Shown here: piece after piece, positions 11,371 to 24,584 of the stretch
How the letters are laid out: each line of letters opens with the position of its first letter
Numbering within the stretch: position 1 is the first letter of the stretch
Assembly (NCBI GenBank): GCA_024803745.1
Contig: JANJXV010000030.1
Span: 4,111,001-4,175,000, forward strand
Reading direction: 5' to 3'
DNA length: 64,000 nt
From: Megascapheus bottae
Lineage: Eukaryota > Chordata > Mammalia > Rodentia > Geomyidae
The notes under the pieces: model-generated
What the model was told of the DNA's origin: nothing
Seen by the model: the letters and a program-made list of their open reading frames with translations, nothing else
Databases searched by the model: none
Program-made: the position numbers and the translations under genes

Positions 11371-12104
11371 TCTCTATTTTGCTCAATCCACTCTCTATTG
11401 GTGTAGTTCTGTGGGCATCTGGAGGGCCTTTCAAGACCCCGTCACATTCTGACATTGTTGGCCCCAATCCTGCCATCAGTACTGTGTGCTGCTTTTCATC
11501 CTAGACCTGTGGAGGGGTTGTGTTGGAGCCCAGCTGGGGAACAGTGACCTTGCCACTGGCTGAGACAGCTCCTTCTGGTGGGAAGGATTGGGAGGCAGTG
11601 GGAGAGAGATTAACAGGACATCTGAGGCAGAGATGGCCTGTGGGGAATGTCAGGTTGCAGAGGAACGAGACAAGGTCCAGGGTGTGAGAAGTGATGAGAT
11701 ACAGGCAAGAAGTCAGATGCACACCATGGACGAGTAGCACGGATGGTGCAGGCTGTGTGGGCCCACTCCATCCCTCACTTGGAGACTAGATAGCCCAAGT
11801 GCTTACCGAATTCCCCATAGAGAAGCCCGGGCAGCGTGGAGTCATCCCCATTCCAGTCTGTGTCATAGATTTGGCTACACAGATGTCACAAACAAGCAAA
11901 CATTGCGTGGTGTTCACATCCGGCCCTGAATGACCTTGACCTAGGAGCAACCCCAGAGGCTCATTTTGCTTTGTTCATAATGATGTAAAACACAGGTAGA
12001 AACTCTTTTATTCTCCAAGTGTTGGGAGCCTTCAAACTTTTGGAACTACAGGGAAAGAAAAAGAAAGGCGTGGAGGAGAGAGGAGAGCAGAGAGTCACAG
12101 AAAG

Positions 12105-12138
<34 letters not shown>

Positions 12139-12143
12139 CATCC

Positions 12144-12202
<59 letters not shown>

Positions 12203-12223
12203 CATCCATCCATCCATCCATCC

Positions 12224-12264
<41 letters not shown>

Positions 12265-14100
12265 GCTATCTATCTATCTATCTATCTATGTGTTACCCTA
12301 CTCTAGGAAACAAGTCATACCCTCATGGAGAATGATAAGGGGAAAGAATCCTGATAGGAAATTCATTCAGAGCCATCTCACATAAAAACATGCTGCTTAC
12401 CACAAAACCTTGCTGCCAAGTCCTATGTCCATCAGTCCATACTTTTAGCATGCTCATGTGGTATGGGATTCCGCTAGGATTTAAAATACACAGTCTACCT
12501 TTTCTTCAACTGAACCCCTCTACACATTATTCTGACAATAACATGCAATTATTAAAATAAAAAGACACTCATCCCTGCACCACAATAAGGGGTTTCAGGT
12601 AGTTTTGATTCCAACGATAATGCAGGTGGTGTTTCCCTGTACCTTGATGGTTTAATGGGGTTTGCTTATCATAGCAGTGTACGGTTGGTGGTAATAAAAT
12701 GATATTTACTCCTGACATTAATTTTAAATAAAACAAACCCTATTATCCACAAAATCAAACCCAAATCAACACCATTAATAAGTTGGCCAGAAGGGAGCAA
12801 TTTGTGTTGTGAGGAGAATGGAAGGCAAATCCTATTAAGTTCTGTAAAGGATACTTGGAAGGTTAGAAGTATAATATTGCATGACACTATTTGGCTTGAT
12901 GAAATGCAAGTAAGGAATTATATGAGAACACTCCTTCTGTTTGATCACACATTTTATCCGGGGGACCAGAAAGCCTTCCAGCTTGAGATATTTCAAGTTG
13001 TATTGGTGAGAACATCAGACAGATGATCGGGCAGAGAGAGCGGACCACCAGCAGTGGGGAGGAGACGTGCATGAGTGATGGGCCCTTGCTGTCACTAACA
13101 CTCACAAATCTATCATTCTGGATGCACAAATTAAAATTATTCACTAAGCAAGAATGCCATTGAACTGTACCTTATAAAATTCCTGGAGTAAGTAGAAAAA
13201 TGCCAGTCTGATATATCTGTGCAGTAAGAGACATATAATCACGCTGCCAGCAATAACAGCCTCCACGCTTTATGGACTCCATTCTTCTTCAGCAGCTATG
13301 AATAACCAAAATGCACACAGAGCCTCTTGCCAAAACACAGCAATGGATTGCCTGCTCTACCACCACCATCTGACAATTAGAAGAAAGGCTGAACACATTT
13401 GGGTTTTACTCATGGTATTGCTACGTACAGCAATTCCCCATTTCTAGGGAGTTCAGATACGTGTCGCATGAAACATTGGTCTTCTCAGATTTTTCCAGCT
13501 TTAGCAAATGCCGTGCCTCCATGTATGGTTCTTTTGAGACCACATTAGAAGTTAATTTTAAAACCCCGTGAACACATTTCACATTTTGTCATATAACTGG
13601 ATCCCACATATAATCTGTGAGCAATTATTCGTCAAGATCTTTCTGTACATCGAACTCTCAGTTCAGTTCAGGAATGACATGATTATTTTTATTATTTACT
13701 TGACTATGATAATTCTGTAAGTTACCAAATTTACCTTTGTCAGTGAAGTGTGGACTAGAATCATTAGGATATTCTATAAGACCTTCTGTGATGCCATCAG
13801 AGCTTGGATTTACACCCATTCCAATTTTTCTTTTTTCATCCCCCACACCTCCTTTCTATCAGTGCTTGTCTAGGTGTGATACTCTGGCCTTTTCGTGAGA
13901 TGGATGATTCATTTCAAAGAATAACTGAAGAACCCGCTTCTCTCCTGCACCCAGGTTCTAAGACCTTCCTGTGAGTATCAGAACCTTTCACTGTCTCTTA
14001 TCTCTTCTTGGTCTCAACCGTATCCTTATCACAATGTCTTCCGTAAAGAAAGTCTTCTTGGACAAATCCCTTCTAAGTCAGTCTAAGTCAAGGGGAAGGA
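11371..14100. other. Non-coding stretch with a large tetranucleotide array
   Basis: Apart from the (TATC)n array at 12107-12289 I recognise no repeat family and no exon. 12600-13260 is AT-rich with overlapping antisense open frames of 72-85 codons, none of which resembles a known protein. Confidence 0.5.
12107..12289. repeat. (TATC)n with interspersed (CATC)n blocks
   Basis: 183 bases of tetranucleotide repeat. TATC units are broken by one short CATC block near 12138, a longer CATC block around 12200-12225, and a single AGC variant near 12264. Loss of purity makes the order of blocks readable. Confidence 0.95.
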
Positions 14101-14101
14101 G

Positions 14102-14225
14102 GAATTTCCCTCAGGTGACACTTGATAGAGTCTGGAGATATTTTGGGTGGTTGCCATGTTTGGGGGTTGAGAGCTGCTGGCATAAGAAGGGTGGAGCACA
14201 GAGATGCCGATTCTACTCACATGAA
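14102..14225. repeat. MER5-type DNA transposon remnant (hAT/Charlie)
   Basis: AGTCTGGAGATATTTTGGGT, GGTTGCCATGTTTGGGGG and GCTGCTGGCATAAG follow the MER5 phrase order 'ggcaatgtctggagacatttttggttgtcacaactggggg...ctggcatctagtggg'. It is a non-autonomous, long-dead element with no terminal inverted repeats recognisable at either edge. Confidence 0.55.
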
Positions 14226-14243
14226 TCAAATAACCAAGACTGG

Positions 14244-14435
14244 TCCTGCTCCAAAGGCAGGGTGGTAAATCTGAGAAGCCAGTCTTGAGCTGCTATCTTC
14301 CTTCTGCTCCTGCTCCAAAGGCAGGGTGGTGAGTCTGAGAAGCCAGTCTTGAGCTGCTATCTTCCTTCTGCTCCTGCTCCAAAGGCAGGGTGGTGAGTCT
14401 GAGAAGCCAGTCTTGAGCTGCTATCTTCCTTCTGC
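14244..14435. repeat. 64-bp minisatellite, exactly three copies
   Basis: Units at 14244-14307, 14308-14371 and 14372-14435 each begin TCCTGCTCCAAAGGCAGGG and end CTTCCTTCTGC. Units 2 and 3 are identical. Unit 1 differs at two bases (GGTAAATCTG where the others have GGTGAGTCTG). There is no spacer. The near-identity implies recent tandem duplication. Confidence 0.97.
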
Positions 14436-15079
14436 TGGAACCACCTGCTCTCACTAAGTTTCCAGCTAGTGGCCGTGAGACCTCGGACGCTACTGAAAAT
14501 TCCTCTGTTGAGAGTTCTGCCAGATGGGAGAGATCACCTCACGTGCTCTCACTTGATCTCTGCGTGAAATGTGTCCACACCCACTTGTTTCCTCCCTTTG
14601 GGAAACATTCTCTCCCTTGGTGGTTCTCAGGTACTTTCCAAATTCAACTTCCTGGCAATAATTTCAGAAGCATCCTCTTTCCTCCAGTCTACTTGGGTCC
14701 TAAAGAGTTCACTTCATGGATGTCTCCAACTCGGCCATCATTATCTCATTACCGGCTTTCCTGATTGGCTTCAGCAATCTCAGTAAGTGTTGGTCCACTC
14801 AGAGAGATGAAATCTCCATATTGCCTCTCTTTTCACAACCAACTCAAGTGGTCTTTCTCTTATTCAGGATCCTGACCACAGTATTCTTTCATGGAAAGCC
14901 TGTCACTGTGTGTTATCTTTTTATACTGATTGTTTTTAAGCTTGCGTGTGTATGCTGGGTATTCCTAAACTCCCAAACCCATCTCACATCCTGCCTCCTT
15001 CCTCCCCACCCTAAGCAGCTGCAGTGTCCCTGACTCCGCTGGGTTGCACCTGAGACTTGCTCCTTGGCATCTATGTGAA

Positions 15080-15165
15080 TCGAGCTCATCCATTAGAGTT
15101 CACGTCAACGGTCACCTCCTGCAAGAAGCTTATTTGGATCATGGTCATCCTGCCAGTAGGTGTGA
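15080..15165 (+). repeat. L2 LINE 3'-end fragment
   Basis: CACGTCAACGGTCACCTCCT followed by GCAAGAAGCTTATTTGGATC matches the L2 3'-end phrase 'ctcaaatgtcacctcctccaggaagccttccctga'. Only this short part is recognisable; L2 probably extends further in both directions. Confidence 0.5.
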
Positions 15166-15860
15166 CGCTTCAAGGACAGATGTTTAGATGGAATTATCAT
15201 AATTAAATGCTGGTGTAAACATGACTTCAGGCCATTTTGCCCTCAGGGCTCTGGGTAGACTCTCTAGAAGCCTGCAGGACAGATATGACTAATACGCACT
15301 GGATAATTGTCTTTATGAATGATTGTCTAAATGAATTGTCTATGAATGAGTGATGGAATGAGCTTTGTCTCCCTCAGAGTTCATGGATGATTTGACAGAC
15401 CTCTCTTTTTAAGCTATAAACTCAGAAGGGGTCTACACGCACATGTTTCATCCTAGGGACCCCTTGGTGAACTCAGTCAAGCTGAGAAGTGATAACTTCA
15501 GAGGCTGATGATTGTTTTGGTCAGAGAGCACTTGTACCCCCCAAATGCAACTTTTCTTCTTAAAAGATTAGAGTCTATGTGCCATGTTTGATTCCCAGTA
15601 CTACTTCAAATTCCTTCTGGCAGTCTGTATGTGTGTAGTTTTTCATGTTGCTTTCAAAAGCATCACAGAGTATCTTAAGCTTCAAACTCAAATCAAATAC
15701 TTTTATGTCTGAAATTTGAGTTAGAGTTAAAAAAAATTCCCTGGGCACTGTCCCCAAAGAGTTAAATATTAATTCTCTCACTGAAGACTTTCTGCAGGCA
15801 TTTTCTTATATCATCAGTGTTTCGTTCCCTGAAGACACATCATTCCTTGAGTGATGCTGT

Positions 15861-15862
<2 letters not shown>

Positions 15863-15932
<70 letters not shown>
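15863..15932. repeat. (TC)35 microsatellite
   Basis: Seventy uninterrupted bases of TC, then GGAGAGAC. A pure polypyrimidine mirror repeat. Confidence 0.97.
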
Positions 15933-15935
<3 letters not shown>

Positions 15936-18095
15936 GAGACTTGTTTATCTGGAATTCTCACTACTGAATTTTCTTTAAGAAAACCAGCAGAGATAAGAAT
16001 AATCCTTTCCCACGATTATCCTAGAGCATGAGGGCTAGGTCTTTCTCCATTGCTCTGTGTTCTGATTGTGGATGATCCGGGGTTCTCTCTCTTTGGGGAA
16101 CGTAGCATGGCTTCCACAAGGTGTTTCATCTTCCAGAGCCCTTTCACCTGCCGTATATTTTTAAATTGAATATTTGTACCCTAAAATAATTACAGAAGTG
16201 AACAAAATAAAAAATTGTGTTTCCCTTAAATATACTGTAGGGCATAGTATTAACTTCCAGTTGAGTTTGAATGGACTCTTACGGGCTCTCTAGTCTTTCC
16301 GTTGATTAAAATTGTTAATAGCTCAGTCCTCTCTATAACCTCCAAGGAGTTTGATTAGAAGGAACACACTCAGATTTTTCTGTTTCTTTTCCTCTAGACT
16401 ACCCTTTAAACCCTATCACTTAGGAGTTTGATTAGAGAGCCCACTGAGTTAGGGTCAACTATCAGGTCAGAAGCATTTCCTAAGGAAGTTACACTACTTT
16501 GACAGATATTGCGGCTTTGACAAACTTGACTAGGTGACACCAGACTGCCTGAATTGGAGAGAGCTTGCATAGAGTGGTGCATGCACTTGCAGAACACCTG
16601 TAAGCACAGGCTGAGGTGCCCTCCTTGGCATTAATAGTTGCTAAGTGTTTTTTTTTCCATCTCTGGAAACTTCATTTTTGGTATTTGGGGTGAAAAAAGT
16701 GATTCTTAATGGTAAGATTAGGGAGCAGACCCCAAAGATTAGAAGTCAAATGGAATTTCTTCCCTAAGGTTATTTTTTCTCCCTCTTTAGACCAATCCTC
16801 GCTTCTCCCTTTATTCTGTTTTCTTTTACCTTTCTTCATCTATGAGAAGCAAAGTTAGTACTGAAAACTTGTACTTTTAAAGATGGGCTCTTAAATATTA
16901 GCAGAGATGAGAGACACACCCAGGAAATGCTTAAGCTCTATTTTAGGCGGGGGAAGTTTCTTAGAAGTCACATCTCTGAGCTGGTGCCAACTCCATCTGG
17001 CCTATGGCAGGAGTTTGCCTGAGCCACCACTCTTCTGAGTCTCCTCTTCTCCCAGCATCTTCCTCATAGGCGTATTAGAGGAGAAAGCAGTGACATTTTG
17101 GCTTGTAGGTCTGGGGCAGCTCATTAAATGGATGTGGGGAAGTTCCTGGTTCTTTCTGAGCCCTGTCATCAACTACAAAATGGTGTTCTCCATCTGGAAG
17201 ATTCTGATGCGAGAACCAGATGGGATTTAGTATTAGCAGTTGGGGAAGTGTTCCCCAGTGGATTTGGATAAAGACCCATGCTCATCCTTCAGTCTTGACA
17301 TTCTGGGTCCTGGTGGGGGTCCTTGCATGTCTGGTATGATTCTTGCATAGCTCTTGACCTATGAATGCGGAAATGCCTTCCTATATATGTCATGACAACG
17401 ACAAAGAGTTAAACTATTGTTTTCTATGAACCTATGCCAAGTCTATAGGCATAAGCCACAGAGAAATGGGAGAACCCTAATGAGCTGAAAGTCAGGGGTG
17501 TGCTTCCAGTGTGAGTCTCCAGCCCTCCTGCACAGCAGGACTTTGTCACACGCTATTGACTCAGAGGAAAGCAAATCACCTCGTGGAGGTCTCACTGCAT
17601 ATTCTATAAATTGCACTCCAGCTAGACAAAACGCTGCAGCTCTGATAAACCAGTTTAAGGAAATACTGGTTGAAAGCTAGACTAAGGGCTTCTTCTGTGT
17701 CTACTGATTTTGGTTCCTCCCAGGCTCCAGGTCAGGCCATTCCCAGTTCCCAGGTCCTGAAGCTGGTGGCGGTCACTGAAGGCAACAGTTCTAGAACCAA
17801 GACCTCTGGCTGCCATTCCTGTGGCAGGGGTCACACCAAGGAGTGAACTGGTAGAAGCAGGGTACAAATACTTTGGATTACAAATCTGAACTCTGGTACT
17901 TCTAATGGTGAAATTATTTATGAAGCTGTGCTGTGATTTACTTTGAAATCTGGCATTGCCACCTATTCTCTGATAGCCCATTCTAAATAGTCTAATACAT
18001 ATCCATGCAGCTCTGTCTCACAATTTTTATTTTCTCCCCATCTCCTTTCCCAGGCCTGAACTTTTACTTTTCTAAGTTAGTTAGTTCCATGTCTG
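15933..18095. other. Non-coding stretch, no gene seen
   Basis: Unique-looking sequence. 17105-17215 has a weak MIR-like order ('GAGCCCTGTCATCAACTACAAAATGG') that I do not call. Open frames are at most 99 codons and match nothing I know. Confidence 0.45.
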
Positions 18096-18200
18096 GTCTT
18101 TTTTTTTTTTTTGAGATAAGAGTTTCTTGCTTGGGGCTGGCTTCAAACTTCCACCCTCAGAGCTCAGCCTCCTGAGTAGCCACCAGTGCGTAACTTTCAT
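18096..18200 (-). repeat. B1-like SINE, minus strand
   Basis: A T run at 18101-18112 (A tail on the minus strand) precedes GAGATAAGAG, GGGGCTGGCTTCAAACTTCC and CTCAGCCTCCTGAGTAGCC, the reverse complement of the 7SL-derived B1 head. The 5' end lies near 18195. Confidence 0.75.
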
Positions 18201-21200
18201 TCTCATTTTAAAGACATGGGACAGAAGTCATCAAAGGGCCACCCAGATAAACTTTGAAGGTGTCACGCATGCCAGAACTTTTCACTCTACTTGTATGCTC
18301 TGCATCTCCATTGTGGACTGTAATTGGGTAACTTGAAAAAGTTGACTTATTTCTCTTTCTCTGAGAATTAAAAGTCTTGCTGAATGTCAGTTTACAAAAT
18401 CAAATGTGGAATGGGGGTTGTCAGTTTGGCTTTACTGAGATGTGCAGTCGACATGAAATGAAAGCAGTCAGAGAGACAGAGGTAGTTTAATTGTGCAAAA
18501 TGAGCAGAAAGCCAGATCTCTATCCAAGGTTAGAAGTCAGATGAGCAGACATCACAGGAAGTGCTCAGCTTCTAGAAGGGAAAGAAAAAAAGCCCAGAGG
18601 AAGAAAAACACCAGTGTACTTTAGTACACACTGTTCTCCAGTGACCTCCTCTTGCTTTTTATTGACTCTTGCCCCAAACCATGCCAGACTTAGGAAGCAT
18701 TTTAAGGTGTTTTGAGAACAAGAAGAAGGGGAAGAATCAAAGAAATCACTCAGACCTCAGGGGCTGGGTAGATAAGGCTGCTAGGAAACTTGGGGGTACA
18801 GGCTTAAGGATGATGAAGCTCTGGCTGGTATTCCGGGCTGAGTAACTTAAGGCAATATTTTTCTCCTCTTGTATAACTTGCTTCTGAAGGCCATGATAAT
18901 GACAGGGTGTGTTTATGTTTATACAAGCCTTCAAGTTGTTTGGGAATATCAGCTGCTGGAAACAACCCATGCTTCATTGGACAGTGCCCTTTGTGTCCAT
19001 TGTTTCATGTTGGGGAGAGGCACAGGCCCCTGGGACACCATCAGGAGCCCATGATAGGCTTTGTATACTCTTAAACACACCGTGATGATGGGAAAACAAA
19101 ACATTTCCTTTTAGGCAGACATGCCTGGCTTGTTAATGGCTTGAGGCTCACTGGCCCAGCAGGTCAATAATGCTTTTATTTGGGTAGGTAGATGGATAAG
19201 AAATCAGATTGTAATCCAAAAGTGAAAATGTGGACAGAGAGTAGAAGCTTTTCAAGGAGCATAAATCTTGATAAGGAGGTGCATCTCAGCACCTCTGGCT
19301 TGTCCCCAGGAGACCTACCACAAAGCCACAGGCTTCCAGGCAGTGCCTATCATGAGATCTCACTGAAATGGCGGAGAGAAACGCCATCACATTCATTAGC
19401 TGGGACGGGAGAGGGGTGGGGAGTGCAGGGCAAGGTCCTGGCACTCAACCTTCATTGAAGCAAACACTCATTACAGTTTTCTATTTGCCCTGGCGAGTCA
19501 CGAGGCCCTGTCACTATTACCTGTATAAACAACATCTTTTAATCACTTATCTGGAGCCTATGATCAGGACAGCATCGGAATACAAGTCCTACCAGGATCA
19601 CATATCTACGTGGGGAATGCTGGGGCTTGGAAGTCATTCTAGCTCCTGACTGTGTAATATCTGAGCATGGAAAAGCATCAGATTGGTGTGCTTTGCCCCT
19701 CGGCAAATACTTGGATGAATTAGTAATATTCTATCATAGGATATTTCAGAACCTGTCTTCCAGACAGCACTATAAAAGTGCAAGTTTTGAAAGATAACTT
19801 GCAAAAAGGTCTGATGTGTTTTTGTTGCCTCCCCTGAGATGGTGTCATCATAACAAATGTCCAGAAAAGTCCTATGGCACAACAAATCTTCATTCTCCTT
19901 CCCCTTGTTGCTTTACTCACCAACCATGGCCTCAGAAAACCAACCAACCACGATAGCTCAAGGTATTTTTGGGAAAGAGTTTGATGGTTTGCAAAACTGA
20001 TGGGGTTTTTTCTAATTCCTCCATTCAACTAGTGCTCTCTCTTCTGGATGCTTCTTCTAGCATCCATTTCTGAGCACTGTAACTCGTGCACAAGCCCCCC
20101 AAGGGAGAAGGAAGCCCTATTCATGGCAGTGGCTGCAGAGAGGCGGCAAGAGCTGAAGGCTGCACGAATGAGTCCACAAGCAACACACAACAAATCTAGA
20201 GCCTCTTTCCCTGCACCAGGTGTGATCAAGTAAAAGAGGATTCATCTCGCCTTCTCGTCATCTGTCCATGAATGGTGCCAAGGACTAGACTGCTGATTTC
20301 ATTGCAGGGTAGCAGAGGCACCAGCTCTTCTCCTCACCAACTGAGGAAGGATGAACTATGCAGAATCTCCCCCAGCTCTGATGGGAACCTTTCTACAGGA
20401 GTCTGTCTGCGTCAGAGAATGAAAGGAAATGAGCAATACTTCAGCATCGGTGCAGCTAAGATCTTGGTAAACACAATCTACCGAAGTGATATTGCGTTCT
20501 GTTTCCTCAGATTAAACATCTCCCGTTTTCAGATTTATACGGGCACTTTATGGCTTCTGCAAATGACTGCTTCAGTGCAGCAAAGTAATTCCACCCTGTC
20601 ATATTTGTCTTTGGAAATTGTAACAAATTATGGTGATTTATAACATCAAACTCAACTCTTGCATTTTTTCCCCCCAGACGGCAATGTCACTGATGGCGAG
20701 ATTCTAAGCCATTCATTTATTCTGGGTGGAAGGTGACAGTAAAGCATGTTTCATCTGCTGCCATGACACTTGCTTCCCTTTGAGGGGACCCTGTCAACAT
20801 AACTCAAGCTGTCCCAAGGTGGATTCGACACTCCCTGTACCTGCGGCCTCCTAACGAGGTGTGGCATCTCGTGTGGCTGGGTGAGTGGCCGCCTGCCCTG
20901 ACTCTCTTTGTCTCTGACCTCACCCAGTCTCCATAAGTCACCATTTGTCATGGTGAGGGGGGTCAGGCTGCCATTGGAGAAGGCAGAGGAGAAAAGCCCT
21001 CATTCTTCCCAGTTGTGCTGCTTTTATTTCAAGAATTCTAGCTCTCTCCTGGTTTTCTGGGCAACTCGGAATCCTGACCTCTTAGAGCATAAATATCCAC
21101 AGTCAAGTCCACCGAGCAGGTGAGGGATGGTATCGAGGCTGGGCGCTTGGAAGACAAAAGCCGGCATCATTTTCATACTTCATGCAAGTAACCTCACAAC

Positions 21201-24200
21201 AGGGAGTGTGGGGGGGAACTTGACCAGATCCACACAGCCTTAACAAGAGCAGCTGCACGGCACCCGTGCCTTTGGAATCTGAGACTAGAATTTTCTAGAT
21301 GAAATTTTAGTGAAGGTTAACAATGCTGGAGTGGTTAAGACATGGAAAGTTGAATGGGTGTGCTCTGGGTTCATGGTTTACCTGCAGGACTTAGCTATGG
21401 TGACACTTGGCAGTTTAAAGTTACTTACTTTACATAAGTAAGGAAAAACATGGTGATGAGGGCAAAGGACGCCTTCTTGGCGTAAGTCCTGAACGCATGC
21501 ATGCATGCATTAGTAGCTGGTGCAACCGAATATACTCACTCCAGGTTCTACTCTGGGCATCTGATTCATAAACTAGAGGTAAAGGGCTGTAAGTGCTGTG
21601 ACTCCATGACTCTGCTAGGGAAACAAAAAGCAGAGCCATAGTTGAGAGAGTCAGGTCTTCTCTGAAATCCTCAAGTTCATCCACCTAATAGACGAGGCTG
21701 CAACCATCCATTCCCAAGAGCATTTTGACATCCTACTGCTTGACAATTGTGCTTTTATTTACAGGGGCTGGATTAAACATATATTTTCCTTGATAAATGG
21801 GAAGTGTCAAAATGAACCACATAGAAAGTGGTGACAAAAGGAATCATTTCAGTAAAATTACATAATGTACAACAAATCATTGAAACTGCTGCATTAAATA
21901 GGGTTTGCATGCAACATGGCATTATACAGCTTTTGACACTCTACACAGAAGTGGTGTGTATGAAGTAACTATGTTTAAAATGCAATTTGCAGGATTTCTG
22001 TTCTTTTTAGTGGTTTGAAAGCAGTGATAATTTTTTTGGAGGGGGGTAGCTGACAAGTGAACAATAAACAATAATTGAATAGTACCATTTTACCCAGAAG
22101 GCAAGCTGATAATTAGAGGTATAATAGACAGTTTGGATTTTATCTGAGTGGTGGCAGCTCTGATCTTTTTTTTTTATGCACCAGGAAGCCAAATCAAGTT
22201 TCTCTTTTCAATAAAAGAAGAAAAATGGATTTTCTTTTCAGTCCTCCTTTCTGGGTGACACCTGTTTTCTCATCCCCAGAGGACGGTTCATGGGTCCTTG
22301 CTGAATAACCTGTGGCATACAGATGGATTCTCAGTAACCAAAAGGATCAGAAATCTGATATGAAGCAAGACAGTTTTTTTTTTTGCCACCCAGAGGCCCC
22401 TGGGTAACAACCAACATTGAATTGGCTCTTGTGAATTGGCTGTTTTGGGAAATATCCCACAGAGGGCCTGGGAGCCTCCATGGTCTCTAGAACAGAGATT
22501 TCTCCTTCAGACACCCCATAGCTACTGGCCCACAACCATCTGCAGGAGAGACTGAGATTGCAGGCTTACATTTCCCCTTGCAGCTGGATTGGCTGGACCG
22601 ATTAAGGCAGGTCCTGCTGTGACCAGTGATGTATGTGGCTTTCTTCTCAACTTTGAGTTGTTGGAGCAGATAGAATCCCACCCTTGGGAAGAGACAGCTT
22701 GCTCTTCTTTCTCCCCACTTCCTACATTCCCATGTGGTAGGACAATGGCATTTAGAGCCACCCTCCTGCCCCATCTTCTCCAGGGACGAGCATTTGTGAC
22801 CTTCACACCTGCTCAGAAAGACCCCCGGGAAGAATGTCCATCCCGTGGGTCTGCAGAACCAACAAACAGCCCTTTGTAATCAATATGCTGTGAACATATT
22901 CCACAACAGCTCCTCATTCCCTTTCGTGGCAGACACGGACAAAAGAGCCTGTTTAGTATTCCATTTTTCCATAGTTCATTGTATCTGAAGAGAGATCAAT
23001 TAAAGCTCTCGCAAACCTCTCAAACTTAATTGAAGGACAATTTAGACATCACAGTAATGCACAGTTTGCGCCATCCATTGTTGCATTTATTCCGTCTTGA
23101 AACTATTCATATCTCCACAAACCCTCTGCAGACCAAGAGATTTCACCCTGGAAAAGAAATGTTCACATCTGAAGAAAAGACACATTGTCACCAGCCTCAT
23201 TCTTCAGCGGATGAAGGGAGCTTTTGAAATTAAGAAGGGAAAAAAATGCATCTGAGAAGTGATGTGGTAGAAATATTTGTGTCTATATTCTCCTGAATAA
23301 AAATATTCATTCTTTGTCCTTTTTAGGACAGCACTGCGCTGGTTTGTTAGTGGCAGTTGTAGAGACAGCCTTGGCTGTCTCTGTGGTCCCACACCTCTTC
23401 TCATTTGAATTGACTCGGTGCGTATTTAAAGAACTTACTTCTGGAAAAAGGCAGACTTTCTGGTATAGTCGCTGGAGTCCCTCCCTACTGGCGCATGAGT
23501 ACCAGAAGCTGATAAAGGGGGTACAAGGAGGCGGAAGAGGCTAATTTTAGCCTCAAGTGATGGTGATGACTATTCCAGCAGCACCCAGAGCTGTTGAGGG
23601 TCTTGAGTCAGTGAGTGCCACTTCGCTTGGTGGTCATAGATATAAGATAGATGGCTAGATAATAGGTGATAGGTAGATAGGTAGGTGGATGAATAGATAG
23701 ATAATCAGGGAAGGATTCCTGCCTAGCTATAGACATGCTGTTGCCGTAGCCGTCCACAGGATATGATTTGACACAGAGGAAGACAGAGTGTACGTCTGGA
23801 GGGGACCTCACTTTCTTATTCTCTAGATGAGTGAGAGTTTGTCTAAGTCACAGTTCTCTGCCCCAAGCCATTAATGGTAACCCTCCAGCATGTTTCCTCC
23901 CATGTCCTTTGTGTTTTACCTCTAAAACAAGAGTGTGATCCCTTCAAGGTAGCTTTCGGCCTATTAAGGCAATTGCTAAATCTTTGCAGAAAGGACCCCT
24001 TACAGCCAGAGAAAGGTAATGATTTTTATGAGACCCCAGATGGGTTAAGGTTGAAAACAATGCTGGAAAGGTCAAAAGGGTCCAGAACCTATTACCAAGC
24101 TTCCGATAACCATTCCAACTAAAACAGCCCTGACAAATTACTCTCCTGCACAGCTGGATAAGCCCCAGATATACATCAGCATTATACTGGGGAAGGCAGA

Positions 24201-24584
24201 GGATTGTGTGAGGGCTTGTTTCTGTGGTTCTAAGAAAGGAGGGTTCGTCCACAACACATCTGAATTGGTTTGGGGGGAGAGAGTGGTGAACCATTATATG
24301 TGAATTCTGCATTAAGAATAGGCTAGGTAAACTAAGGCAACCCCATCAGTGGCCAACAAAGAAAACATGGTGCACAGGTAAGGCATGGTCCATGCTAGGT
24401 GTGTAAGTGCTACGTACACAGAAGGATGCACGAGCCATGGCATCACATATGAGAAAGCCAACACGGAGGCCACGAGACTCATGACTAGGCTTGCTCTAAG
24501 TGGTAGTGAGCCCTAAGTCAGAGTGGAGTTTGATACGCTCATCTCTTCTACTTGTTGTTTTCATCCCGTGCTTTGACTACATCC
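18200..24584. other. Long repeat-poor non-coding stretch
   Basis: Over 6 kb with no SINE or L1 piece I can name. It includes a (GCAT)4 palindromic microsatellite (21495-21510), a degenerate GATA/GGTA run (23638-23705) and a possible conserved block (21735-22165). 22487-22879 has overlapping open frames of 94-96 codons on both strands, with no recognisable domain. A clean repeat-poor block this long is compatible with regulatory DNA around a distant gene. Confidence 0.4.
21735..22165. promoter_or_regulatory. Possible conserved non-coding element
   Basis: AT-rich, free of repeats and low-complexity runs, with many homeodomain-type cores: CTGGATTAAACATATA, GAAACTGCTGCATTAAA, ACAATAATTGAATAG and TGATAATTAGAGGTATAA. 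This texture is typical of deeply conserved enhancers, but conservation cannot be judged from one sequence. Confidence 0.25.

Noticed and set aside
11117..11476. Open frames encoding Pro, Leu, Ser/Phe or Glu/Lys runs
   Set aside because: They are translations of (CTTT)n and (CCT)n repeats on both strands.
12019..12306. 95-codon frame of repeated Tyr-Leu-Ser-Ile
   Set aside because: Translation of the TATC/CATC microsatellite.
14244..14435. Possible CRISPR-like array
   Set aside because: Units are contiguous with no spacers, and the window is mammalian; it is a minisatellite.
22487..22879. Cluster of overlapping 94-96 codon frames on both strands
   Set aside because: Mutually exclusive antisense frames in a GC-moderate stretch, with no domain and no splice signals.
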